Part shown: positions 38,122 to 48,919 of the stretch, one piece after another
How positions within the stretch are numbered: the first letter of the stretch is position 1
Layout: each line of letters starts with the position of its first letter
DNA from: Sandaracinus amylolyticus
GTDB lineage: Bacteria > Myxococcota_A > Polyangia > Polyangiales > Sandaracinaceae
DNA: 64,000 bases
NCBI RefSeq assembly: GCF_000737325.1
Contig: NZ_CP011125.1
Location: forward strand, 6,448,001 to 6,512,000
Reading direction: 5' to 3'
Notes under the pieces: generated by a model
Databases searched by the model: none
What the model saw: only the letters and a program-made list of their open reading frames with translations
Told to the model about the DNA's origin: nothing
Translations under genes and position numbers: made by a program

Positions 38122-39581
38122 GCGACGACCTCGCGCCCCTCCCCGTCGAGCTGCTCCACGCGCAGCGCGGCTATGCGCTCGCGTGGAGCGCGCCGTGGGG
38201 CGCGGCCGCGTCGATCGTCCAGCGCTTCGCGCCCGAGTACGCGCGCCCGCCGATCCCGCTCGGCACGAGCGATCGCACCCGCAGCGACGCGCCGCGCCTG
38301 TTCCACGTCGACGAGGGCATCGCGTGCGTGTGGTGCCAGGACGACGGCGCGTGGCTCGCCATCATCGGCGACGACGGGCGCGGGCTCGTGCGCGCGCCCG
38401 AGCGCGTGGCCGCGGGCGCGCGCAGCGTCGCGATCGCGCCCTCGCGCGGCGAGACCCACGTGCTCACCGAGGACGGCGAGAGCGTGCGCGTGCTCGTGGT
38501 GAAGGCCGACGGAACGCTCGCGCGCGCGCCCGAGCCGCTGATCGTGCAGCACGGACGCGTGCGCCTCGCCGCGGCGCGCGCCGGAGAAGCGCCGCTGCTC
38601 GTCGCAGCCTACGCGAGCGAGCGAAGGCTGATCGTCGCCGACGCAACGCGCGGGCGCGCGTCCCTGGTGCGCCACGATCTCCCGGGCGACGTCACCGCGC
38701 TCGACGCGCACGGCGCAGGAGCGCGCGTCGCGTTCGCGCTGGTCTACGACGACGGCGAGCTCGTCGAGGCTGCCGTGCTCGATCGCGCGGGGAAGCTCGT
38801 CGAGCGACGTCACGTCGTGCTGCGCGAGACCGGCGCGCGATACGCCGACGTGCGCGTCACGTGGATCGAGGACGACTTCCACGTGGTCGCGCGCGACGCG
38901 AGCACCGATCGCGCGATCGTCGTCGCCGTCGGGAGCGCGAAGCGCGTGCTCGAGATCACGAAGGTGCGCGGCCCCTTCGCGGTCGGGTACCAGGAGAAGG
39001 GGCTCTCGCTCGCGCAGGTCTTCGCCGACGGCGACACGAGCGTGCTGCGCGTCACGCGCGAGCTGCGCGACCCCTCGGTGCGCGAGGTGCGCGAGCCGGC
39101 CCCGCCCACGCTGCGCGTGCGACGCGCCGAGGAGCAGACCGTGCGCTGCTTCGACGAGCTCGAGCGCATGCTCGGCACCGCGGGCTACCGCGATGCGCGC
39201 GCCGTGCGCGTCGCGGTGCCGACCGGCGCGGCGCTGCGGCTCGAGAGCGAGGGGCAGCACGTCGAGCTGCGACCCGACGGCGAAAGCTTCCGCCTCACGC
39301 TCGTCGCGCTCGAGGACGGGATCACCGAGCCCGCGCGCGACGGCAGCGTCGAGCGCCTCGCGCGCTGGGTCCGCGAGCGCGTGTCGGGCGACGCGAAGGC
39401 GCACGCCGAGCGGGATCACGCGCTCGGCGTGGCGCTCGCGGGTGCGCTCGAGGCCGCGCTCGTCCACGTCGAGCGCAACGAGAGCGGTCTCCGCTTCGAG
39501 CTGATGCTCTCCTCGATCCCCGCGGCGCAGCGGCTCTCGGCGTGGCTGCACCGCGCGCGCACGCTGCTCGCGCAGCGTTGA
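38118..39581 (+). CDS. Hypothetical protein, coupled to pgi
   Basis: The 487-aa product starts at GTG 38118, overlapping the pgi stop by 4 bp. There is no signal peptide or membrane helix, so it is cytoplasmic. Residues about 20-320 contain repeats with propeller-like strands ([31 protein letters not shown]), while residues about 340-485 are alpha/beta with charged surfaces ([20 protein letters not shown]). No family is recognised. Its 3' end touches the stop of the leftward gene at 39582. The tight coupling to pgi suggests expression together, not necessarily function in sugar metabolism. Confidence 0.72.
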
Positions 39582-40295
39582 TCAGGACGGCTTCTCGTCG
39601 CCGCCCTCGCCTTCGTCCTCGTCGTCGTCCTCGCCGTCGAGCGCGCCGAACATCTCCTGCAGCTGCGCGAGCTTCGTCGGATCGGAGAGCAGCTGCGTGC
39701 GCACGTCGTCGACCATCCGCTGGAACGCGGGGTCGCTCATCAGCGCGCCGAGATCGACCGGCATCTCGCCCGCGCCGTGCTGCTCGACCATCCGCTTCAT
39801 CTCGGCCTCGGTGTCCGCGTCGACGCTCGGCGACATGCCCGCCGACATCGAGCGCGCGAGCTCCATCATGCGCTGCGGGTCCGCGCCGCCCGCGCCCGCC
39901 ATCGCGTCGCGAGCGCGCGCGATCGCGCTCTGCATCTCGGGGCTCGACATCGCGTTCATCATCGTCGCGAGCAGGTCACCGCCCTCGAACGCGCCCTCCT
40001 CGTCCTCGTCGAGCGAGATCCACGTCCCGCCCTCCCCGATCTCGTCGACCACCGACTCGTACGTCTTGCCGCTCGGTCGCGCGACGTCGGGCAGGATCAG
40101 CACGCCGCGCTCGTCGCGATGACGATCGAGCGCGTCCCCGACGGCGCGACGGAGCGCGTGCGCGAGCTCGTCGGGCTCGGACGCGAAGCTCGCGCGCGTG
40201 CGCACCAGCACGCCGTCCGAGAGCGTGCGCACCACGGCGCCTTCGGGGAGGTCCGAAGCAGAGAGACGGAGGAGAGCGATCGCGTCGAGGGCCAT
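39582..40295 (-). CDS. Hypothetical protein with methionine-rich, acidic C-terminus
   Basis: The 237-aa product from ATG 40295 (MALDAIALLRLSASDLPEGA) has an alpha/beta N-terminal part of about 110 residues. A helical, Met-rich segment follows (MMNAMSSPEMQSAIARARDA, MMELARSMSAGMS), similar to STI1-type helical repeats (PAFQRMVDDVRTQLLSDPTK). The C-terminus is acidic (GEDDDEDEGEGGDEKPS). Methionine-rich helices of this kind bind exposed hydrophobic segments in co-chaperones, but the function here is unknown. ATG at 40307 is a second possible start. It is followed leftward by the convergent gene at 39581 with no gap. Confidence 0.72.
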   Translation of the reverse strand: MALDAIALLRLSASDLPEGAVVRTLSDGVLVRTRASFASEPDELAHALRRAVGDALDRHRDERGVLILPDVARPSGKTYESVVDEIGEGGTWISLDEDEEGAFEGGDLLATMMNAMSSPEMQSAIARARDAMAGAGGADPQRMMELARSMSAGMSPSVDADTEAEMKRMVEQHGAGEMPVDLGALMSDPAFQRMVDDVRTQLLSDPTKLAQLQEMFGALDGEDDDEDEGEGGDEKPS

Positions 40296-40352
40296 GTCGC
40301 GGAGCATCGTCGCAGCGATGCCCCGGTGCAATCGTGGGGACCCGAGTCGCGG

Positions 40353-40673
40353 CTACTCGGCCGCGAGCTCGTCGGCGAGACGCACCTCGTGCACCGACCC
40401 GCTCGCGTTCTCGCGCACGCTCACGCGCAGCGACGCGCGGCCGCCGAGCGCGCGCACCGCGATCTGCACCGCGCCCTCGCCCACGCGCCACGGCACGATG
40501 CAGAGCCCCTGCGCCGCGACCACCGAGCGCTGATCACGGCGCCCCGACGCCCACGTGATCACCAGCTCGACCTGCTCGGGGATCGCGCCCGAGCCCGCGC
40601 GCACCCGCAGCAGGAGCGGCGGCGCGGGTGGGCGCTCGCCGAAGCCACCGAACAGGCGTCGCAAGAGGCTCAT
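40353..40673 (-). CDS. Small hypothetical protein
   Basis: A 106-aa product, MSLLRRLFGGFGERPPAPP, with an amphipathic N-terminal helix and then beta-rich sequence (LLLRVRAGSGAIPEQVELVI, GEGAVQIAVRALGGRASLRV). No signal peptide is obvious. It has no recognised family. It lies between the Met-rich hypothetical gene and the TPR gene on the same strand, spaced by about 60 bp on either side. Confidence 0.6.
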   Translation of the reverse strand: MSLLRRLFGGFGERPPAPPLLLRVRAGSGAIPEQVELVITWASGRRDQRSVVAAQGLCIVPWRVGEGAVQIAVRALGGRASLRVSVRENASGSVHEVRLADELAAE

Positions 40674-40734
40674 GCGTCGCCATGGTTCGTATCACGACTC
40701 GCCGAAGAGATTCACGTCCCCCCGGTCGTGGACA

Positions 40735-41589
40735 TCAACGCAGTGCGTCGAGACGATCCTGCGCCGTCTGCCGCTGATCGGGGTCGCGCACCATCCCGAT
40801 GTACCGCTCGTACACGCGCGCGGCCTCGTCGCGACGGCCCATCTGCTCGTACGCGTACGCCATGTCGAAGAGCGGCCCGGGATCGCGCGGCGAGGGCTCG
40901 GCGCGCGACCACGCCTCGAAGTGACGCGCAGCCTCGGGCCACCGCGACTGCGAGCGGTACGCGGTCGCGAGGTTGAGGTGGATGTTCGCGTCGTCGGGCG
41001 CGCGCGCGAGCGCCGCCTCGAGCGCGCTGATCGCGTCACCGGCGCGCCCGACCTGACGCAGCGCGACCGCGTAGTTGTTGAGCAGATCGGGGTTGCCCGG
41101 GTTCTCGCGGAGCCCGTTCTGGTACGCGGTGATCGCCTCTTCGATGCGCCGCATGCGGCGCAGGCACGCACCGAGGTTGCCCCAGCTCGACGCGTCGCGC
41201 GCGTTCAGCTCCACCGCGCGCCGCAGCTCCGGCACCGCTTCCTCGCAGCGCTCGAGGCGCGCGAGCGCGGCGCCCGCCATCGCGTGCCCGTCGGCGTCGT
41301 TCGGCTCGAGCTCGATCACGCGACGGAACGACGCGAGCGCCTGCTCGTACTGGCCCTGCTGCCGCAGGATCGATCCGATCGTGAAGTGCGCCGCCGCGTG
41401 CTGCGGGCGCATGCGCACGACCTCCTGTGCGGCGGCGAGCGCTTCGGGCAGACGCCCTGCGCGCTTGTGCGCGAGCGCGACGCGGTACTGCGCCTCGAAG
41501 TCCTGCGCGTGAACGCGCTCCGGCGGCGTCATCGCGATCGCGAGCGCGATCATCGAGAGGGCGGCGAGGGCGGCGAGCGCTGATCTCAT
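40735..41589 (-). CDS. Exported tetratricopeptide-repeat protein
   Basis: The 284-aa protein begins MRSALAALAALSMIALAIAM with a cleavage-like site after VHAQ, suggesting export to the periplasm. The mature part has six to seven TPR units (for example QYRVALAHKRAGRLPEALAA, AYQNGLRENPGNPDLLNNYA, YEQMGRRDEAARVYERYI). TPRs mediate protein contacts in larger assemblies. There is no enzymatic motif. It is transcribed divergently from the kinase at 41681, with 91 bp between the starts, so shared regulation is possible. Confidence 0.82.
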   Translation of the reverse strand: MRSALAALAALSMIALAIAMTPPERVHAQDFEAQYRVALAHKRAGRLPEALAAAQEVVRMRPQHAAAHFTIGSILRQQGQYEQALASFRRVIELEPNDADGHAMAGAALARLERCEEAVPELRRAVELNARDASSWGNLGACLRRMRRIEEAITAYQNGLRENPGNPDLLNNYAVALRQVGRAGDAISALEAALARAPDDANIHLNLATAYRSQSRWPEAARHFEAWSRAEPSPRDPGPLFDMAYAYEQMGRRDEAARVYERYIGMVRDPDQRQTAQDRLDALR

Positions 41590-41680
41590 CGAGGCATCCT
41601 CCGGTCGTGCTGCGACGCGAGCACGCGCGCGGCCATTCTAGACGGGTCTCGTGCGCGTGCGTCGAGGGTATGCTCGCGCC

Positions 41681-44564
<2,884 letters not shown>

Positions 44565-44672
44565 CGAGGGCGCGCGATCGATACGCGCATCGTCTCGGCG
44601 TGCCCTCCGGGCCCGACGGTCGCGACGCGGAGCCCCCTCACGGTCGACGAACACTGGGCGCGGCGTTGGTCG
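44565..44672. other. Intergenic segment with a degenerate repeat copy
   Basis: A decayed copy of the downstream 42-bp unit begins near 44600 (GTGCCCTCCGGGCCCGACGG). The remainder is GC-rich with no gene. It separates the kinase stop from the ordered array. Confidence 0.5.
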
Positions 44673-44944
44673 GTGCCCTCCGGGCTCGACGATCGCGCCG
44701 CGCGGCGTCGCGCCGTGCCCTCCGGGCTCGACGATCGCCGCGCGCCGCGTCGGTACGTGCCCTCCGGGCTCGACGATCGCCGCGCGCGGCGTCGCGCCGT
44801 GTCCTCCGGGCTCGACGATCACCGTGCGCGGCGTCGCGCCGTGCCCTCCGGGCTCGACGATCACCGCGCGCGGCGTCGCGCCGTGCCCTCCGGGCTCGAC
44901 GATGCCCGCGCGCGGCGTCGCGCCGTGCCCTGCGGGCTCAGCAG
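44673..44944. repeat. 42-bp tandem repeat array, six copies plus a partial seventh
   Basis: Units start at 44673, 44715, 44757, 44799, 44841 and 44883, and a partial copy at 44925 overlaps the last codons of the leftward Kazal gene. The unit begins GTGCCCTCCGGGCTCGACGA and ends in GGCGTCGCGCC, which can form a GGCG-TCG-CGCC hairpin. Copies differ at a few bases only. The length is a multiple of three, so all frames can stay open, but no start and ribosome-binding site support translation. It fills the gap between two converging genes. Confidence 0.85.
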
Positions 44945-45723
44945 GGGCCGTCGTGGGCGACCGAGACGCCCTGCGAGTTCGCGACGCAGCGCGTGGGATG
45001 CGTCTGCCCGTCGCAGCCGCACACGGGCGCGAATTCACGGGTGCACATCTGGGGGCGCGGCCGGCACACACCCGGCACGTCGGTCGCTCCGCACTGCGCC
45101 GACGCCGCCCAGTCGCAGAACTCGTCCGCCCCGCAGGGCGCCATGCCGCGGCTGCCGCAGGCGCGCTCTCCGCCGGCTGCGCCGCCACCGCCCGCCGCGG
45201 TGCACTCACCCTGCGACGCGACGCTCACGCCCGCGCGGTTCGCGTCGCACTCGTTGCCGTACGTGCGCCCGTCGCAGCCGCACACCGGCTGGTAGATCTC
45301 GGCGCACACCTCGGGCTGCGCCTGGCACGTCCCGCTCTGGTCGCCGGCGCCGCAGTGGCTGCCGAAGTTGCAGAACTGGCCCGTCGGACACTGCACGCCC
45401 GCGATCCCGCCGCACATCGCGCCGCCGCCCGCCGCGCCCCCGCCGCCGCCCGTCGGCTCGCCCGGCGGGCACTCCCGGACGATCCAGGCACAGCGCCCGT
45501 TCGCGTCGCGCGCGCACGCCGGCCCGGCGACCGTCACGCCGTCCGCGCAGGGGCTGTTCGGCATCTGCGGGCGCGGCCCGCAGGCGCTCTCGTCGCACGA
45601 GTCACCGCCGGCGTGCTGACCGCCGCCGGCGCCACCGCCCGACGTCCCGCCGTTCCCACCGCCACACGCCGCGAGCACACCCGCGAGCACGAAGAAGACA
45701 CCCAGAGCTCGGTTCGAACGCAT
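44938..45723 (-). CDS. Secreted lipoprotein with two Kazal-type domains
   Basis: The 261-aa product starts MRSNRALGVFFVLAGVLAAC, a lipoprotein signal with lipobox, followed by a Gly-rich linker. Two Kazal-type protease-inhibitor modules are clear: QPEVCAEIYQPVCGCDGRTY and PQMCTREFAPVCGCDGQTH, each with the CGCDGxTYxxxC core. Further Cys-rich segments (CGAGDQSGTC, CGATDVPGVC) resemble whey-acidic or EGF-like units. It likely sits on the outer face and may inhibit serine proteases. Its stop codon overlaps the last partial unit of the 42-bp array. Confidence 0.88.
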   Translation of the reverse strand: MRSNRALGVFFVLAGVLAACGGGNGGTSGGGAGGGQHAGGDSCDESACGPRPQMPNSPCADGVTVAGPACARDANGRCAWIVRECPPGEPTGGGGGAAGGGAMCGGIAGVQCPTGQFCNFGSHCGAGDQSGTCQAQPEVCAEIYQPVCGCDGRTYGNECDANRAGVSVASQGECTAAGGGGAAGGERACGSRGMAPCGADEFCDWAASAQCGATDVPGVCRPRPQMCTREFAPVCGCDGQTHPTRCVANSQGVSVAHDGPC

Positions 45724-45791
45724 GACACCTCGATGTGGTTTCCGGAACGCGCACCAAGTGCCCGCGGGCGTGCGCCTCGGCTCACGAACGT

Positions 45792-46223
45792 TCAGCGACA
45801 GGCTTCGGGCACGTCGAGGCCCGTCGCCCGGAGCGACGAGCGGAAGCCCTCGAGCGCACCCTGACAGGCCTCGTCGCGCGCCTGTCCTTCGAGCTCCACG
45901 GCGAGCGCGAGCGAGACACACGCCTCGCCCGCCTCGCCGCGTCCCGACGCAGGCAGCGCCGCGACGTACGCCGGACAGCACGACTGCGCGCGAGCGCAGG
46001 CGTCGGCAGGCGCGCGCGCGTCGCCCGTCGCCTCCGCGGCCTCGTCGGTCGCGGGCGGCGTCGGGGCGGGAGCGCTCTCGGCGACCGAGGGTGGAGGCGC
46101 CGGCTCGGCGGGCGCGCTCTCCGGAGCCGGAGGCGCGCTCTCGCCCGAGCCACAGGCGCTCCACACCACGACCAGCGCGAGCGCCCACCCGCGACGGTCA
46201 GCGCGGGGCGGCGCGGACCGCAT
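45792..46223 (-). CDS. Small lipoprotein of the CARAQxCC family (paralogue of 48218-48634)
   Basis: The 143-aa product has a hydrophobic N-terminus (GWALALVVVWSACGSGES) with lipobox-like SAC, then an Ala/Pro/Glu spacer, and a Cys-rich C-terminal 70 residues: CARAQSCCPAYVAALPASGR then ACQGALEGFRSSLRATGLDV and a final Cys. The same pattern occurs in the gene at 48218-48634 (CARAQECCTAYVNAMPGG, ACQAAIDGYRQSLTAMGTAV). The six conserved Cys suggest three disulfides in an exported helical domain. Function is unknown. The start overlaps the preceding gene by 26 bp, so they form a transcription unit. Confidence 0.75.
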   Translation of the reverse strand: MRSAPPRADRRGWALALVVVWSACGSGESAPPAPESAPAEPAPPPSVAESAPAPTPPATDEAAEATGDARAPADACARAQSCCPAYVAALPASGRGEAGEACVSLALAVELEGQARDEACQGALEGFRSSLRATGLDVPEACR

Positions 46224-47487
46224 CGCGCGGCAGGGGCGGCTGCACCTGCTCCGGCTCTCGGCGGGGACGCACGCGCGTGCGGGGGTCGGGACCGCCCGGG
46301 CGCACCTCGGGATCGGGCGCCTCGATACGCGGCGGCGGCGCCTCGCGCTGCGGCGGATCGGGGAGCACGACGGTCGCGCCGCCGCCGGTGCGGGGCGGGG
46401 GCGTGGTCACCGTCGCGCCGCGGCCACCACCGCGGGGCGCCTCGGGCGCTTCGACCTGACGCGGCGGCGGCGCGGTCACCGTCGCGCGCGGCGGCGGCGC
46501 GACCGGCACCTCGGCCTCCTGGCGCGGCGGCGGCGCGGTCACCGTCGCGCGCGGCGGCGGCGCGACCGGCACCTCGGCCTCCTGGCGCGGCGGCGGCGCG
46601 GTCACCGTCGCGCGCGGCGGGTCCTGGCGCGGCGGAGGGGTCGTCACGGTGACGCCACCGCGCGGCGGAGGCGTCGTCTCACGAGGCGGCGTGACCACCA
46701 CGGTGCCACCGCGCGGCGGCGGGGTGGTCTCGCGCGGCGGCGTCACCGTCACGGTCCCGCCCGACGACTGCGGAGGCGGCGTCACCGTCACCGTCCCGCC
46801 GCGCGGCGGAGGCGTGACCACCACGGTGCCGCCCGACGACTGCGGAGGCGGCGTCACCGTCACCGTCCCACCGCGCGGCGGCGGCGTCACCGTCACGGTC
46901 CCGCCCGACGACTGCGGAGGCGGCGTCACCGTCACCGTCCCGCCGCGCGGCGGAGGCGGCGTCACCACCACCGTCCCGCCCGACGACTGCGGAGGCGGCG
47001 TCACCGTCACCGTCCCACCCGCGCGCGGCGGAGGCGTGACCACGACCGTCCCGCCCGACGACTGCGGAGGCGGCGTCACCACGACCGCTCCGCCCGCCCG
47101 CGGCGGCGGCGTGACCACCACGGTCCCGCGGTGCCCCGGCGGCGGCGTCACCACGACCTGCCCGTCGCGGCGGCGGCACCCGCCCGGGTCGTACACCCAC
47201 CCGGCGCCCCGGCGCTCCCAGTGCGGCTGGATGTACGCGCAGTCGGGCTGCGGCTCGAGCCAGTAGCCGTCGACCCACACGTACGTGTTCGCCTGCCACT
47301 CCCAGTGCGCCTCGACCCAGATCGCGCCCTGCATCGGCGGGGCGGGCGGCGTCACGACGACGGCGGGGCGGGGCGGCGGCGCGCTCGCCACGATCGTCGC
47401 CGAGCCGCGCGCGCGCACGGTCGCGCCACCGCAGCCGGCACCGGCGATCGAGAGCGCCACGAGCAGGAGAGGAACGAGTCGTCTCAC
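46198..47487 (-). CDS. Lipoprotein with YXWXXGYW domain and long Thr/Pro/Val repeats
   Basis: GTG 47487 preceded by GGAGGA is the best start and gives RRLVPLLLVALSIAGAGC, a lipoprotein signal. Residues about 55-100 contain HWEWQANTYVWVDGYWLEPQ and CAYIQPHWERRGAGWVYDPG, the YXWXXGYW domain of envelope proteins. From residue 110 to about 275 runs a repeat of TVTVTPPPQSSGG and TVVVTPPPRGG modules. Then two copies of a 21-residue unit (VTAPPPRQEAEVPVAPPPRA) and a Pro/Arg-rich tail follow. The repeats resemble unstructured wall-spanning or glycosylated linkers. It overlaps the CARAQxCC lipoprotein gene. Confidence 0.78.
   Translation of the reverse strand: MRRLVPLLLVALSIAGAGCGGATVRARGSATIVASAPPPRPAVVVTPPAPPMQGAIWVEAHWEWQANTYVWVDGYWLEPQPDCAYIQPHWERRGAGWVYDPGGCRRRDGQVVVTPPPGHRGTVVVTPPPRAGGAVVVTPPPQSSGGTVVVTPPPRAGGTVTVTPPPQSSGGTVVVTPPPPRGGTVTVTPPPQSSGGTVTVTPPPRGGTVTVTPPPQSSGGTVVVTPPPRGGTVTVTPPPQSSGGTVTVTPPRETTPPPRGGTVVVTPPRETTPPPRGGVTVTTPPPRQDPPRATVTAPPPRQEAEVPVAPPPRATVTAPPPRQEAEVPVAPPPRATVTAPPPRQVEAPEAPRGGGRGATVTTPPPRTGGGATVVLPDPPQREAPPPRIEAPDPEVRPGGPDPRTRVRPRREPEQVQPPLPRDAVRAAPR
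46640..47160 (-). repeat. Coding repeat region of Thr/Val/Pro modules
   Basis: Within the lipoprotein gene, 11- and 13-codon modules alternate about 14 times. The base sequence is nearly identical between copies, with GTCACCGTCACCGTCCCGCC and CGACGACTGCGGAGGCGG patterns on the plus strand. Such closely similar copies indicate recent expansion or gene conversion, so copy number may vary between strains. Confidence 0.7.
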
Positions 47488-47605
47488 GGGTCCTCCGGGG
47501 TGAGCCATCCAGACGTCCGGGCGGATTCTCGCCGCTCCCGCCGTCCGGTGCACGCGTTCATCGACGCGCGGTCACCCTGCCCGCTTCACGCGCGAGAGTC
47601 ACGCG

Positions 47606-48121
47606 TCACGGGCGAGCCGGGCGCCGGTAGTCGCGCGGCGTCATCCCGACCGGCCGCGCGACGCGCGCCGCGTCGAGCTCGGCGAACGCGCGCTCGAGCG
47701 CGATGGTGATCGTCGCGACGTTCTCGGACTCCGCCATCTTCGGGTAGACCCACGCGAGCGCGGTCACGACCCCGCGCATCAGCATGCTCTCGATCACGAC
47801 GAAGCTGCGCACCGTCAGCGCCGCGACGTCGGGCGCCTGCGCGGCCGTGAGGTCGACGATGCGCTTGCGCGCCTTGGGCGACGGCGCGCCGGTCGCGAAC
47901 GTGTCGGTGATCAGCACGAAGCGCGTGCGGCTCGCCCGCGCGCGATCGACGACCTCCCCGTGCACCGCGAAGTAGCGCTCGACCAGCGCCTCCGTCGGCT
48001 CCCCGAACCACGTCGCGATCACCACCGGCCACGCGCGCGTGTCGACCACCACCGACGACGCGCCGTCGACCACGACGACCGTGCCGCTCTCGCCCCCGCC
48101 CTGCCCCATGCGGGGAGCCAT
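47606..48121 (-). CDS. Hypothetical cytoplasmic protein (possible STAS-like fold)
   Basis: The 171-aa protein has no signal peptide. An alternating pattern of strands and helices (TRAWPVVIATWFGEPTEALV, TRFVLITDTFATGAPSPKAR, VRSFVVIESMLMRGVVTALA) resembles SpoIIAA/STAS-like proteins common in myxobacteria, but this is pattern-based only. It ends GMTPRDYRRPARP. ATG at 48121 is used; alternative downstream starts exist. It lies 97 bp from the CARAQxCC gene at 48218. Confidence 0.65.
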   Translation of the reverse strand: MAPRMGQGGGESGTVVVVDGASSVVVDTRAWPVVIATWFGEPTEALVERYFAVHGEVVDRARASRTRFVLITDTFATGAPSPKARKRIVDLTAAQAPDVAALTVRSFVVIESMLMRGVVTALAWVYPKMAESENVATITIALERAFAELDAARVARPVGMTPRDYRRPARP

Positions 48122-48217
48122 CGTACCGGAGGTCGCGTGCCGGGATCACCGACGAAAACGCGCGAGCGCGCGCCCGCGAGACCGCGAGCGCGCGCCCGTT
48201 CGTCGATCGTCAGACGA

Positions 48218-48634
48218 TCACTGGCAGGCCGCGGGGACCGCGGTGCCCATCGCGGTGAGCGACTGGCGGTAGCCGTCGATCGCCGCCTGGCAGGCCGGCT
48301 CCGCCGACGCGCCCGCCGCCGCCGTCTGGCGCAGCGCATCGCAGGCCGCGCCCGCGCCGCTCGCCGCGCCGCCGGGCATCGCGTTGACGTACGCCGTGCA
48401 GCACTCCTGCGCGCGCGCGCAGACGCCGCCGCCGCCGCCCGCCGCGGGCGCCGCTTCGGCCGCAGGGGCCGCCTCGGCCGCGGGCGCCGGAGCCGGCTCG
48501 GCCGCGGGCGCCGCCGGAGCCGCCGGAGCCGCCGCCGGGGCCTCGGCCGCCGGTGTCTCGGCCGTCTCCGACGACCCGCACGCGACGAGACCGAGCATGG
48601 CGAGCGAGATGGTGAGCTTCGCGATCGTCTTCAT
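48218..48634 (-). CDS. Small lipoprotein of the CARAQxCC family (paralogue of 45792-46223)
   Basis: ATG 48634 follows the ribosome-binding site AGGAGGACAGGA and gives MKTIAKLTISLAMLGLVAC, a lipoprotein signal with lipobox. A long Ala/Pro/Glu segment acts as spacer. The C-terminal domain CARAQECCTAYVNAMPGG ... ACQAAIDGYRQSLTAMGTAV ends in a Cys and matches the paralogue at 45792-46223. The 138-aa product should be exported and rich in disulfides. Function unknown. The two copies flank the Thr/Pro-rich lipoprotein, which suggests one envelope locus. Confidence 0.8.
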   Translation of the reverse strand: MKTIAKLTISLAMLGLVACGSSETAETPAAEAPAAAPAAPAAPAAEPAPAPAAEAAPAAEAAPAAGGGGGVCARAQECCTAYVNAMPGGAASGAGAACDALRQTAAAGASAEPACQAAIDGYRQSLTAMGTAVPAACQ

Positions 48635-48919
48635 TCCTGTCCTCCTGGCTCTCTTCCGGAACGGAAGGCCCACTGCGCGCCCCTCGTGGGGCGCGTGGCG
48701 CGAGAAGGCTGCGGGAAGGTCCCGCCTCGCGGGGCGCGCCGGGCCAAGACCAAGAAGCGGACCAGGCGCGAATCCGCGCGGGATGTTGCATTTGTTTCGC
48801 GCCGCGCCGCAATGCCCCCCCGCCTCGCGCGCGCCACCTCGTCCCGATCACGCAACGGTTGCTCGCCGCGCGCGCCCCGCGTTCGCCGCAGCACGGCTTC
48901 GCTGTCATGCTCGCGCCCG

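Noticed and set aside
44673-45725. Rightward frame over the array and the Kazal gene
   Set aside because: It is antisense to the clear Kazal lipoprotein and is Arg-rich low-complexity translation typical of a shadow frame.
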